This document shows positions 33,044 to 44,300 of a DNA stretch of 64,000 nucleotides, in pieces (within the stretch, counting starts at the first letter, position 1; each line of letters opens with the position of its first letter). Under the pieces are notes generated by a model that was given only the letters and a program-made list of their open reading frames with translations, was not told the origin of the DNA and did not search any database. This stretch comes from Agroathelia rolfsii (Eukaryota; Basidiomycota; Agaricomycetes; Amylocorticiales; Amylocorticiaceae), in NCBI GenBank assembly GCA_018343915.1, contig JABRWF010000004.1:1-64000 (forward strand), read 5' to 3'. A program made the translations under genes and the position numbers.

Positions 33044-36000
33044 TCAAAGGTTGGGCAAGGGACCAGGCTTGTCAGGGTACCTGGTGTGGAAATCCGTGAC
33101 GAGCTCCTGAGCGTGAGCAAGCTCCGTGGCCGGAAGCCATTCCTCTTCATCCGGAGTTCCTTCGTACCCGGCCCAACGTACACGATAAAGTAGCCGGCAG
33201 CGGCGTCGTTTGTCGATCTTGGAGTCCAGGACCTGGGAGATCTTGTACTCCAGTTCTCCGTCGACTTCCACCGAAGGTGGCGGAGGCTGCGTGCGGTTTG
33301 GGATAGTGTTGGCTGGGGCTGGTTCGAGCTGGGAGACGTGGAACACAGGATGGACCGAGCGCATAGTGTCGGGCAGGCGGAGAGTGAATGATGAGGGACC
33401 GACTTGCGCAATTATGTCGAATGGGCCGAGGAACTTGTTGGAGAGCTTCTTGGAAGGCCGGGTAGTGCGGAAGAACTTTGCGCGAACGAATGCCTGCTGT
33501 CCGACTTGGAAGTCAGGAGCCGGAAGGCGCTTCTTGTCCGCCGGGGCTTGGTATCGCTGCTGGGCTGCGGAGATTTGGGTTCGGAGTTCCTGGTGCAGTG
33601 CATCCAGATCGACGGCGAACTTGAGGGCTTGTGCGGAGGTAATATCCCGTTCCAGATGTACGGAGATCACTGAAGGATTATAGCCCTTGTTAGCAAAGAA
33701 CGGAGATACGCCGGTGGTGTCGTTCGGAGCGTTGTTGTAGGCGAATTCCGCAAGAGGGAGTAATTCCGCCCAGTTATCCTGCTGGTAATTGCAGTACATG
33801 CGGAGGTACTGCTCGAGCGTCTGATTGACGCGCTCTGTCTGTCCATCGCCTTCAGGGTGGTAGCCGGAAGTAAAATGGAGCTTCATGTCTAGGAGTGTTC
33901 CAAGCAAGCGGAAGAAGTGGGACACGAATTCGGAGCCGCGGTCGGAGGTGACGTGCTGCGGAACTCCGTGCTTGGAGAAGACATGCATGACAAAGAGGCG
34001 GGCGAGATCTTGCGACGTAATTGTGTCATGGGTCGGGATGAAGATTCCTTGCTTAGACAGGCGGTCGACGACAACCAGGATGGAGGTGAAACCAGCGGAG
34101 GACGGCAGCTGCTCGATGAAGTCCATTGAGATGGAGTTCCAAGGGCGCTCAGGAATGGGGAGTTGGCGCAACAGACCGTACGGCTTGTGGCGGACAGATT
34201 TACCACACTTGCAGGTCACGCAGGTATTGCAGTAGTTCTTGACATATTCACGGAGGCCCGGCCATGTGTACTCCCGGCGGATGAGCTCGAGAGTCTTATT
34301 CTGCCCGAAGTGGCCAGCCAATGGGTGGTCATGCTTCAAGCGCAAGACACGAAGACGGAGGTCGTTTGTTTCGGGGACGTAGATGTGTTTGTCGCAAAGC
34401 AGGAACCCATTAGTCATGGTCCAGCGAGGATCCGGTGGAGACTTGGAGGACTGTTCGGAGGCAAACGTGTCTGCGGAGGTGGCGGAGCGGATATCGTCAT
34501 GAAGCTGCTGCATGTCGAGGAGCTCCGATGCGCGGAGCGCCGGAGTTATGAGCGTGGTAGCACGAAGGGATGCGGAGAGCTGTTCGGTGGTGAAGATTGG
34601 CCGTAGGTTGTGCGGGTTAATGCTGGCGTAGCCACTATCCCCCCCTTTTGGGTAGACATCCCAACGTCGAGTGAGGGAGTCAGGTTTTTCGCCAAGACGC
34701 CCAGGGCGGAAACGGATGACCAGGTTGAAGGCAGACAGGAATTCTGACCAACGAGCTTGACGCCGAGTCAGGAGCTTGGTGGTGGAGAAGTAGACAAGGT
34801 TTTTGTGGCCCGTGACAACGTCGATCGGAAGAGCTGCGCCCTCAAGATAATGCCGCCAGGTGCGGAACGCTTCAAAGATAGCTAGGAGCTCCTTGTCGTG
34901 GGTGTCATAATTGAGCTCGGAGGTGCTCAGGGAGCGGGAGTAGAATGCGATGGGGCGGATTTCCGAGTCAGAACACACAATGGAGAGGATTCCGGCGACA
35001 GCGTAGTCGGAGGCGTCCGTTTCAACGATGAGTTGGCGCTCTGGTTCCCAGTGAGTGAGGATCGGAGCTGAGGTGAAAGCGTGCTTGAGAGACTTGAAAG
35101 CAGCGCGGCAATCATCGTCGAAGTTCCAAGGGGCATCTTTGCGGGTGAGTCGAGTCAAGGGATGGACAATCTCGGAATAGCCATTGATGAACCGGCGGTA
35201 GAAATTGGCAAATCCAAGGAAAGACTGGATGTCTTTTACCTTGCGCGGTTCTGGCCAGTCCTGGATGGCTTGAACTTTGGACTTGTCCATTGTGAGTCCG
35301 TTCAGAGACAAGATATACCCTAAGTACTCGACAGTGTCCACACCAAATAGACACTTATCCGCACGGGCATACAGACCGTGTTTGCGGAGTCTCCGCAGGA
35401 CTTTGCGGACCTGGTCCTTATGTTTGTCAGGGTCATCGGAATAGATGAGGATGTCGTCGAGGTACACGATTACACAGACATCCAGGAGATCGGAAAAGAT
35501 GTCATTCATAAATCTCTGGAAAGCCGCAGGCGCGTTTGTAAGACCAAAGGGCATAACTCGCCACTCAAACGATCCGTAGCGAGTGCGGAAAGCCGTTTTC
35601 CATTTATCTCCTTCGGCAATGCGAACGAGATGGTAGGCATGTCGAAGGTCAATCTTGGTGTAGAGACGAGCCTTCCGTGGAGCATCGAGGAGATCGGAGA
35701 TCAGCGGCAGTGGGTAGCGGTCCTTCTTGGAGATCCGGTTGAGGCCACGGAAATCCACGCACAAGCGTAGGGATCCATCCTTTTTCTTGACAAATAGCAC
35801 CGGAGCTCCGTGAGCAGATGTTGACGGGCGAATGAACCCGGTGCGGATGTTTTCGTCAATGAAGGTACGGAGGGCCTCGAGTTCCGGTGGAGAGAGGGAG
35901 TAGATGGGACCGAGTGGGGGAGCTGTGCCATCTTCGAGCTCAATCCGGAGGTCGTACGGCCTGTGAGGTGCCAGGGACTCGGACTTGGACTCGCTGAAAA

Positions 36001-36826
36001 CATCGGCAAAATCGAGGTACTCGTCAGGGAGGAAAGGATGGTCAGTGGGTTCCGAGGCAGTAGCAGAGCGTCCGTGGACCAAAAGGTCGGAGGGATTGAG
36101 GGCATACACCGCAGACGAGTCAGCACAGCAGGCCCGGAGAAAGGCCGGCGCACTGACCAGTGAGACAGAAACAGGGGGCGGAGACGGAGACGGAGACGGA
36201 GACGAAGACGGAGACGGAGACGGAGACGGAGACGGAGACGGATGCAGAGGCGAAGACTGGGACGGCGACGGAGACGGAGGCAGGGGCGGAGACGGAGGCA
36301 GGGACGGAGACGGAGGCAGGGACGGAGACGGAGGCAGGGACGGAGATGGAGATAAAGACGTTGTGCGGGGTGTGGATTCCGGGGGTGGAGGTGGTGATGG
36401 CAAAGGAGCCGGAACGTCCGGCGTAGACCACTTAGAGTCTTCCGAATCGAACGAAATACTGCCCTGAGCCCAGTTAATCGACGGATTATATCGGGCAAGC
36501 CAGTTGTGTCCTAAAACGGCGGAGCATGAGGGGTCCAACGGAGTAACGTAGAAGGTTAGTGTATGTAAATAGCCAGAAGGGAAACAAAGCGGAAGGGAAA
36601 CAGATTGAGAAATAGTACAAGAACTACTACCATCAAATAAACAAAGTTTAATTGGAGAAGTTGAAGAAGTAGGTAGGGAATATTTGGAGACAAACACAGA
36701 GTCCAAAAAACAATGAGACGAACCGGAGTCAATGAGCGCAGAAAAAGAAATTTTATTGTTTTCAACAAGCGGGGAAGTACATGATAATGTAAGCGAGTGT
36801 GAAGGGAGTATAGTAGAAGCGTTCAA
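33044..36826 (-). CDS. Gypsy-C pol polyprotein, open
   Basis: An uninterrupted 1260-codon frame (first codon TTG; the frame extends upstream into a -1 overlap with gag). Order: protease ALIDSGSSHCF, a Pro/Ser repeat linker (36163-36360), RT with YLDD (near 35460), RNase H (ETDASDYAVAG; TGHKNLVYF, where TDHKNLEYF is usual, so a catalytic Asp is Gly), integrase with HPLAGHFGQNKTLE...CNTCVTC, MDFIEQL, TSDRGSEF and the glutamate in GQTERVNQTLEQ, then a chromodomain (VDGELEYKISQVLDSK...). The frame is whole, but the RNase H change may disable it. Confidence 0.93.
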   Translation of the reverse strand: MNASTILPSHSLTLSCTSPLVENNKISFSALIDSGSSHCFLDSVFVSKYSLPTSSTSPIKLCLFDGSSSCTISQSVSLPLCFPSGYLHTLTFYVTPLDPSCSAVLGHNWLARYNPSINWAQGSISFDSEDSKWSTPDVPAPLPSPPPPPESTPRTTSLSPSPSLPPSPSLPPSPSLPPSPPLPPSPSPSQSSPLHPSPSPSPSPSPSSSPSPSPSPPPVSVSLVSAPAFLRACCADSSAVYALNPSDLLVHGRSATASEPTDHPFLPDEYLDFADVFSESKSESLAPHRPYDLRIELEDGTAPPLGPIYSLSPPELEALRTFIDENIRTGFIRPSTSAHGAPVLFVKKKDGSLRLCVDFRGLNRISKKDRYPLPLISDLLDAPRKARLYTKIDLRHAYHLVRIAEGDKWKTAFRTRYGSFEWRVMPFGLTNAPAAFQRFMNDIFSDLLDVCVIVYLDDILIYSDDPDKHKDQVRKVLRRLRKHGLYARADKCLFGVDTVEYLGYILSLNGLTMDKSKVQAIQDWPEPRKVKDIQSFLGFANFYRRFINGYSEIVHPLTRLTRKDAPWNFDDDCRAAFKSLKHAFTSAPILTHWEPERQLIVETDASDYAVAGILSIVCSDSEIRPIAFYSRSLSTSELNYDTHDKELLAIFEAFRTWRHYLEGAALPIDVVTGHKNLVYFSTTKLLTRRQARWSEFLSAFNLVIRFRPGRLGEKPDSLTRRWDVYPKGGDSGYASINPHNLRPIFTTEQLSASLRATTLITPALRASELLDMQQLHDDIRSATSADTFASEQSSKSPPDPRWTMTNGFLLCDKHIYVPETNDLRLRVLRLKHDHPLAGHFGQNKTLELIRREYTWPGLREYVKNYCNTCVTCKCGKSVRHKPYGLLRQLPIPERPWNSISMDFIEQLPSSAGFTSILVVVDRLSKQGIFIPTHDTITSQDLARLFVMHVFSKHGVPQHVTSDRGSEFVSHFFRLLGTLLDMKLHFTSGYHPEGDGQTERVNQTLEQYLRMYCNYQQDNWAELLPLAEFAYNNAPNDTTGVSPFFANKGYNPSVISVHLERDITSAQALKFAVDLDALHQELRTQISAAQQRYQAPADKKRLPAPDFQVGQQAFVRAKFFRTTRPSKKLSNKFLGPFDIIAQVGPSSFTLRLPDTMRSVHPVFHVSQLEPAPANTIPNRTQPPPPSVEVDGELEYKISQVLDSKIDKRRRCRLLYRVRWAGYEGTPDEEEWLPATELAHAQELVTDFHTRYPDKPGPLPNL
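36163..36360. repeat. GGAGAC-type minisatellite within Gypsy-C pol
   Basis: Tandem GGAGAC and longer GGAGGCAGGGAC-type units encode a Pro-Ser-Pro linker between protease and RT on the minus strand. The length is probably variable between copies. Confidence 0.8.
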
Positions 36827-36897
36827 TTTGACTACGGATGGTGCGCGGTAATTGCCTGGGCAACTCGTCGCCCGCGCAGGACTATCCGAGTTGCCTG

Positions 36898-38211
36898 TTA
36901 TTTTAACTGGTCGGCGGAGGCATCGGATTCCTGGTCAGGACTAGCATTGGAGGCGCGAGCTTTGATGGATAAGGCGCGTTTCCGGCAATCTTTCACCACA
37001 TGTCCGGCATTTCCACAGAATAGGCAGAGGTTGTTGGTGATGCGGCGTTGACGCTCGTCCGCTGTGAGCTTTCCGTCGGAGCCCAAGCTAAGCGGGGGTT
37101 TAGCGGAGGAGGATAGGGCGCCGGATATTTTGCTGTCGGGTTTTGCGGAGGTGGTCGGCGCGGCAGACGTCCTGTTCTGCGAAGCTACTAAGGCCGAAGG
37201 CTGGCTCTTGCTGGGTATGGAGGCGGAGGAGGAGCCGGAGGACCGGTTGTGCTGTGAAAGTTCGCTCTTCCGCTCCCAGTATCGTGCGTCGAGGGCCATG
37301 GCCTAAATGCGGAGGTCGACGAGGCGCGTCGGCTTTCCACCTTGGAGGTTGCAGAGAGCGTCCTGAAGGCGGTCCGGAAGTCCAAGGTAGAAACGTCGGG
37401 CCAGTGCGCGTTCACCCCATTGAGCCAGGGTGGCCCAACGGTTGAATTGGACAATGTAGGGTTGAATGCGCTGGTTGTCTTTCATGGCAAGGGATTCCAG
37501 GGCAGACTCGGCTTCTTCAATGGGCCGATATGGGCCAAAATTGAGGCGGAGCTCCTCCTTGAATGCACTGTAGGAGGACATCCAGGCGGGAGGAACGTCG
37601 CCAATGGGATCGAGGATGTGCGGCTCAAACCAGTCAAGGGCTGTACCGGTCATGTGGGAGATCATGTAGATGACCTTGCGCGAGTCGCTGGTGAAGTCCC
37701 AGGGGCGATCCCGGAAATTGAGCTCGCCTTGGAAAAGGAAGGAGCGGAGCTTCTCAGGGTGAAGCCCATCGAAAATTTCCGGGGCCGGAATTTTGGAACC
37801 ACGAGGAGCAGGCGGAGACGCGGAGGAAGCGAGGGCAGTGGCAAAGGATTGCATCATCCAATTGAAGAAGTCGTCCATGGACGGAGGGCCACCGGGGAGC
37901 GCCGACTGATTTGGAGGGTCGCTAGAAGGAGGTTGGGGAGGCGAATCTTCGAGTTGGTCTTCAACCTCGTCGGCATCTTCAAATTCGCTGTCTCCCGGGT
38001 GCGCCGTGGCTTGGTCGCTACCGGCAGAAACTGTAGGGAGAGTCTTCGAGGCGGCTTGCGAGGCTGAATCTAGGGCTGAGGGGAAAGAGGAAGCGACGGA
38101 TGGGGACGGAGTGAAACCACCAGTTGTGCCTTCGAAACCGGTGAAGTCCCCGCCCGCTAGAGGTCCAGCGGGGACGAAGCGTCCAAACTCGTCACGGGGG
38201 CGATTGGACAT
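36898..38211 (-). pseudogene. Gypsy-C gag, one stop codon
   Basis: A 438-codon frame from MSNRPRDEFGRFVP at 38211 to TAA at 36898-36900. An in-frame TAG at 37303-37305 ([16 protein letters not shown]) fits CAG to TAG. An acidic N-terminus is followed by a Gag capsid region (FQGELNFRDRPWDF to QFNRWATLAQW) and a CCHC knuckle [14 protein letters not shown] near 37010. Pol lies in the -1 frame and is open through the gag end; no canonical slip heptamer is obvious (the nearest run is TTAAAAT at the stop). Confidence 0.88.
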
Positions 38212-38232
38212 GGGATACGACTAGACAAGTGG

Positions 38233-38245
38233 AGTTCGGAAATAC
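38233..38245 (-). other. Gypsy-C self-priming primer-binding site
   Basis: Just inside the 5' LTR the minus strand reads GTATTTCCGAACTCC. ATTTCCGAACT pairs with AGTTCGGAAAT in the LTR (3' LTR copy at 31211-31221), about 30 nt from a TATA box. The match is 11 bases. Confidence 0.7.
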
Positions 38246-38497
38246 TGTCAAACACGTACAGAGGCGGAGTTCCGGCGGAACAGTGCGGAGGTATCGGATG
38301 GCGGAGGGCGGAGGTCCGGAGGAGCGCAGGAGTATGTGTGACAAAGCGGAAGGGATGGGTGAGCGGATTATTGCGGAGGACACCGGACTTGGCCAAGACT
38401 TATATGTCAGGCCCTTGACTAGTCGCGGTCCAGTGGAGAGGGAGAATCGCGCGGGGAGGAGATTGGGAAGTTTAGTCGATTTCCGAACTGAGTAACT
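38246..38497 (-). repeat. Gypsy-C 5' LTR, inner piece
   Basis: It matches 30978-31229 and stops at TAACT (38493-38497), where Gypsy-D inserted. The rest is at 45695-46064. Confidence 0.92.
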
Positions 38498-39342
38498 TGT
38501 CATGAGAAGGGAAATTTTGCGGATTTTTCGAATATTTTCTTGTAATATTTGGACTAGTAATTACGGAGTTATGATATTTTCTCTACCTTTTCATTTTATT
38601 TTTCTTATAAAATTACCCTTTAGGGCGTGGACTGTGGGCAGTGCAGTGGTCATGTGATTGGCCCTCACGTGTTCCAAGCCGCACGTCACAGGAGTAATCT
38701 CGGGGCTGCGCGAACTTCTATTTTCACCATCACGCGCAGCCTAGGAACATAGCCTTCCTTCCCTGAGCAATTCCTAACGGTTACCGGTATCGGTCCGGAA
38801 ACGGATCTCCACACGGATGCCCGGTGGAGTTAGGACAAAAGCTCTTTCCCTGCATTGCCACATTTATGCTTCTATTTCCCTCTGCGCATAGACCTTCAAG
38901 GCTGCGCACGGACCCTTCAATAGTAGTATAAATAACGCATGTAACTTGTCCTGAAGAGCTTAGCTTCGACCTCTTCGCCTTCAGGCAAGTAATTCAAGGT
39001 TTGTATTCATCAAGTAGATTACTAATACATCTTTGCCTTCAGGGTATATCTCCTAGGCCTAGGCCCCCTTGTCCTAGCCCCTTTCTCTCTCTCTTTCTAT
39101 TACTTGGAGGTGGTGCAAATCCCCTCATACGTGTGAATTCCAATAAGAGCATCGAATAAGTAGGAGATAACCGAGTACCCGGCTGCCCCTTTAATAAAAT
39201 CAAGGGTGTAGTACCTGTGGGAAAGCTCCTGCTTAGGTACTTCGTAAGAACACTTAAGGTCAAGAGGGTATTACCAAGAATTGAAGTAATTTGTGGGTGT
39301 TGACCCTCGAATCGCATCAAGTCAAGGAGTATCCCCTTGACA
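38498..39342 (+). repeat. Gypsy-D 5' LTR
   Basis: It runs TGTCATGAG...CCTTGACA. TATAAATA at 38927-38934; TAGCTTCGACCT at 38961-38972 is the probable transcript start; a predicted GC-AG leader intron follows. Confidence 0.93.
38985..39042 (+). other. Predicted GC-AG intron inside the Gypsy-D LTR leader
   Basis: CAG|GCAAGT donor (the consensus for GC introns), ATTACTAATAC branch site, GCCTTCAG| acceptor; 58 nt. The position matches the GT-AG introns of Gypsy-A and B. Confidence 0.55.
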
Positions 39343-39360
39343 TTAGGTCGAAGCTACCAG
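39343..39360 (+). other. Gypsy-D self-priming primer-binding site
   Basis: TTAGGTCGAAGCTACCAG follows the LTR. AGGTCGAAGCTA (39345-39356) is the exact complement of TAGCTTCGACCT at 38961-38972, 34 nt after the TATA box. The leader to 39821 shows no other feature. Confidence 0.78.
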
Positions 39361-39821
39361 GCATCCCTCGGACTTCCACGGTCTGAGAAGAAGCAAGTGA
39401 CGATCGCTTACGAAGAGCATCACTTCTCTACTTCCATTACGTACAATTTTCTGAGCTTGTAAGCGATAAACTACTTCAGGAAGCAATTGTGTGCGACCCT
39501 CCATAGTCCACTAACAACCCCGTTAAGACAGAGATAGCGTGTACGTTCCACGTGATTCTTTGGCTGTATCCGAAGCACATTAACAGATCTAAAACATCTG
39601 GTGTTCTAGGAGTCCTCACAAGGGATTAAAGTTTATTATCGCTAAGCAAGAGTGGCACCTTTTCCACCCTCCCCTGCCATTAAACTTCTTTGCGTGATTT
39701 TGTGCGAATACTATACGGGCAAGCTCTAGCCCTTGCCGAAGAAGAAAAATCCCGTCAAACCGCATTTGGAAACCGGTACGACCACCGGTGACAAAGAAGA
39801 ACGCACACCTTTGCTCCGTGA

Positions 39822-41300
39822 ATGAGCACACGTAGGGGCACTACATACAAGCCCAAAGAAGTACCGGTCCCGTGGGCCACTAAATCTACCGCCTCACCAC
39901 CCGAAGTAACCAAGGAGATCGCGTCGAGCTCGGCTCCGCATATTTCTGAAGAAGAAGAAGAGGAATCCGGCGAAGAAGCCGTATCCACACAAGCATCCCC
40001 GCCTAAGACACCAGAAGGGCAAGAAGAAGCCCCCTCAGAATATCCTTCACCATCCGAATTCCGCCGTCGCTATACTACCGAAGCTTCATACCCCGAATCG
40101 CCTATTGTACCACATCCATCTCCATCCAAAAGCCGTCGCGAATGCCGCCGCGAAAAGAAAAAAGAAGAAACCACTCCTGAACCTGCTACAATGTCCCTCC
40201 CACAAGAACTCGGCCAAATTTTGGCACTTCTCCAGGCCAATCAAGCCCGAATCCAGGTTTCCATGGAACAAATGCAGGAGACTCAAGCGCGCTTCGCTGA
40301 TCTCTTGGAACGAGAACAACCTGCACCTGCTCCTGCCACAGCTGCCGCTACCTCCACACCTAAGGAGATAGGGCAAGCCCCTGAAAAATGGTCCGGGGAT
40401 TGGTCAAAATACCAGTCCTTTATCTTTGGGTTTGAAAACCACATCAAACTCAACCCAAAGATATACGCATCTGACTACACCAAAGCCAGGTACTTTGTAG
40501 GGTTATTGGAAGGAGCTCCTAAGGCCTGGAGTCAAAAATTCGATGATGCCATTGATACCAAGGGGTTCAATTTCGAAAAGGACCTCTATGCCAAGTTCAA
40601 AGCACTGTATGGCGCAAGGGATTTTGGGAGGATTGCCCTCCAAAAACTTCAGGATCTAAAACAAGGAACCTCCTCGGTGGCAGACTTCACAGCCACTTTC
40701 TCCACCCTTGCGAACCAAACAAAGTTGTCCGACGAAGACCTAAGGGTTCACTATTGGCAAGCCCTGTCCCCTAAAATCAAGGGTGTTATTGGAGGATACC
40801 CAAAGGAACGCCGGAATTCCCTAGAAAGCCTGATGGAAGCAGCTGTGGATGCCGAAGAAGGGCTACGAGACGCAGGAGTCTGGACGGACGGTTGGAAACC
40901 TCGACCACGATTCCAGAATACACAAGGAAGTGCCGCGAATCCTATTACAATCAACGCCGCACAAGCCACACCCCCTACACCAACATCAGCGGCAACAACC
41001 CAAGGTAGCCGACGCCCACCACGAGACTTAAGCACAGTGCAGTGTTACAACTGCCAATAATGGGGGCACTTCGCTTCTAACTGCACAAATCCTCGGGTTT
41101 CTAGGTATCAGGGCTCCAGACCAAGGGTCCAGGCAACAACAGTGCCCACAGCACCCCCTTCAGCTGACCAGCTAGGAACATCCGCCGCCGCCGACGACAT
41201 CAACGAAGGCTCCTCCACAATGACGATGGCCGACCTACAAGCACTGGTCGAACAACAAGCAATGGCACTTGCCGCTTTCAAGGACAAAGCGGGTTTTTAG
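39822..41300 (+). pseudogene. Gypsy-D gag, stop inside the zinc knuckle
   Basis: A 493-codon frame from ATG 39822 (MSTRRGTTYKPKE) to TAG 41298-41300. An acidic Pro/Ser-rich N-terminus, a Gag capsid region (EKWSGDWSKYQSFIFGFENH onward, about 40385-40880) and a CCHC knuckle CYNCQ*WGHFASNC. The TAA at 41058-41060 replaces a residue that is Gln in Gypsy-A, so CAA to TAA. Translation to the end of gag, and hence to pol, would need read-through. Confidence 0.9.
41291..41297 (+). other. Candidate -1 frameshift heptamer, Gypsy-D
   Basis: G GGT TTT directly before the gag stop TAG (41298-41300). In the -1 frame the protein continues GFLEGSTERAISADPYLSNR into pol without a Met. Confidence 0.68.
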
Positions 41301-44300
41301 AAGGGTCGACGGAAAGGGCCATTTCGGCCGACCCATACTTGTCAAATAGATTCTCTTCTTTCCTTTCTCTTAATTCTGTTTCCATTTCTGGTGCGCATGG
41401 ACAGCACCTTCACATTCCCATCATGTTCCATGGACAATTTTCTTCCCTTGTAACACTAGCTATGATTGATTCTGGGGCTTCTTCTTCATTTATTCACTCT
41501 CGCTTTATAAAAGAAAATAAAATAAAAACAAAAAAATTACCTCGTACCATTCCTGTATATAATATAGACAATTCGCTCAATGCACAAGGCAGTATCGAAG
41601 AAATAGTCATCCTTGAGACAAGCATTGGTGGAATCCAAAAGAAGCTCCCATTCTTAGTCACGGATATTGGGCCCGAAAACGTGATCTTAGGCATAGACTG
41701 GCTCCGGTTGGAAAACCCGGTAATTGATTGGTCAGCAGGGAAAATCACACACCCCGACCGCCTAACCATTGCCTCAAATCTTTTACCAGAATGGGCATCG
41801 GAATTTACATCGGTATTCTCTAAAGAAGCTTCCCAGAGAATGCCACTCCGAAAACCCTGGGATCACAAAATCGAACTAAAAGATGGAGCTCAGCTTCGAA
41901 GAAGCAAGGCGTATCCACTATCCGTCAAAGAGGAAGAAGCACTCGTCGACTACCTCAAAGAAAACCTCGAGAAAGGATACATCAGAAAGTCCGAAAGCCC
42001 GATTGCCGCCCCCATGTTCTTCGTTCCCAAAAAGAATGGTTCACTCCGCCCAGTCCAAGACTACCGCAAGCTCAATGCAGAAACCATCGAAAACGCGTAC
42101 CCTCTTCCTCTTATCTCCGAGCTCCAAGACAAGATGACCAAGTTTAAAAAATTCTGCAAGATTGATTTACGATGGGGCTTCAACAACATCCGAATCCGAG
42201 AAGGCGACAAACACAAAGCTGCCTTCATTACCAACAAAGGATTATTTGAACCAACTGTAATGACATTTGGACTCTGTAATGCACCCGCTACAATGCAAAC
42301 AATGATGGATGACTTGTTCTATAAGTTCAACCAGATGGGGTGGCTAGTTCATTACATAGACGACATTATAATTGGGGCGCAGACGGAGTCGGAACTACAA
42401 TCAAGAGTCCTAGAAGTGTTAAAAGTTCTTAGGACAAATGATCTATTTGCAAACCTGGAAAAGTTCGAATATGATGTCCCAGAAGTCGACATCCTGGGAG
42501 CATTAGTATCCTTCGGCTCGATCCGTATGACCCCTGAAAAGGTTAAGGCGGTTCTAGACTGGCCGATACCCCAAAAGGTCTCTGACGTACGGCGTTTTCG
42601 GGGATTAGCCAACTACTACCGACGCTTTATCAAGAACTTTGCCCAAATTTGCAAACCACTTGATCGTTTAACCGGAAAGACAGACTGGAAATGGAGCACG
42701 GAGGAGCAAGAAGCATTTGACAACCTTAAGAGGGCCTTTACGTCAGCACCAGTCCTCGGGGCATATTCACAAACAGCAGAAACTCGGCTAGAAACAGATG
42801 CTTCGAACTTCGCTACCGGGGCAGTTCTTCTCCAAAAGCAGAACGATAACTCCTGGCGCCCAATCGCCTTTCTCTCCCAAGCAATGAATGACGCAGAACG
42901 AAACTACGACATTTGGGACAAGGAGATGTTGGGTATTATCAGGGCCCTCGACGCATGGAGGCACTACCTCATAGGTCTACCACAGCCGTTTGAAATCCGT
43001 ACCAACCATAAGAACTTGGAATATTGGAAGACGGCAAGGAACCTTACACGAAGACAAGCGAGGTGGTCCTTGTTCCTATCGGAGTTTCGATTCACAATTT
43101 CTTACCTCCGAGGTTCTGAGAATGGCCGCGCTGACCCTCTTTCCCGCCGACCGGATTTCCAACGTTCCGATGAAGAAGACAACTTAGACCAGGTCGTCTT
43201 AGACCCAAAACTGTTCCGAATTAATGCCGCCAGGAGAGGTCATGTGGAGTTACAGGGAGAAAAGAGTATCTTGGATCGCATTCGAAGCAAGGGCAAGGAT
43301 GTAGAAATTGCAAATGCCCTAGGGTTAGTCAAGGAACTAGGTCCAGTCAAACTGCAGAAAGGGTTAGAGGAATGGAACGAAGAAAACGGCCTAATTCTGC
43401 ACCTAGGAAAAGTCTACGTGCCGCGAGATACAGCCCTTCGCAACGACATTATCCGTCTCCACCACAATGTACCAGCGGCCGGACACCCGGGACGACACAA
43501 GACCTTGGAATTGGTTTCCAGAAACTACTGGTGGCCTGGGCTTACTAAGGCGATCAATGACTACGTAGCATCATGTCCAAACTGCCTTGCCTCCAAAACG
43601 GCCCGTTCAATGCCGGTAGGACCCCTATCCCCCCTACCCACTCCAGAACGCCCCTGGGAACACGTTACTTCCGATATGATCGTGAAACTCCCGCAATCCC
43701 AAGGATACGATTCGATTTTGGTAGTAGTGGATAGGCTAACCAAAATGTGCCACCTAATTCCATGTGTAGAAGCGATCACCGCATCCGAAATGGCGGATTT
43801 ATACTTAGCTCATGTCTTTCGACTACACGGCTTACCCCGCCAATGGACTTCTGACCGAGGACCCCAATTCGCTGGAAAAGTCATGCGGGAAATTCACAAG
43901 CGACTAGACATCAAAACTTCCTTATCTACGGCCTATCACCCACAATCGGATGGACAGACCGAACGACTTAACCAGGAAGTTGAAGTCTACCTAAGGAATT
44001 ACGTGTCACACCAACAAGACAATTGGGCCGGTCTCTTACCCCTTGCGGAGTTTGCATTGAACAACCGACAACAAGCCTCCACAGGATCATCTCCCTTCGA
44101 AATGAACTATGGCTTCTCGCCTCGAATGAACCTCACAACCGCAGGAATTCCAACCACGGAAGGAGCGCAAGTCTGGACAGAAAAGGTCAAGGAACTCCAA
44201 GAAGATGCCAAAGCAGCACTTGATCACGCGGCCGATCGCATGAAATATTTCTTCGACAAACACGCTGCAGAGGTACCAAAATACGCGGTCGGAAACAAAG

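Noticed and set aside
36163..36360. Regular short repeats resembling a CRISPR or regulatory array
   Set aside because: The period is 6-18 bp without spacers, and it encodes the Pro-Ser linker of Gypsy-C pol.
36160..36467. Plus-strand open frames rich in Gly-Asp and Thr-Glu opposite Gypsy-C pol
   Set aside because: They are the antisense reading of the low-complexity Pro-Ser linker.
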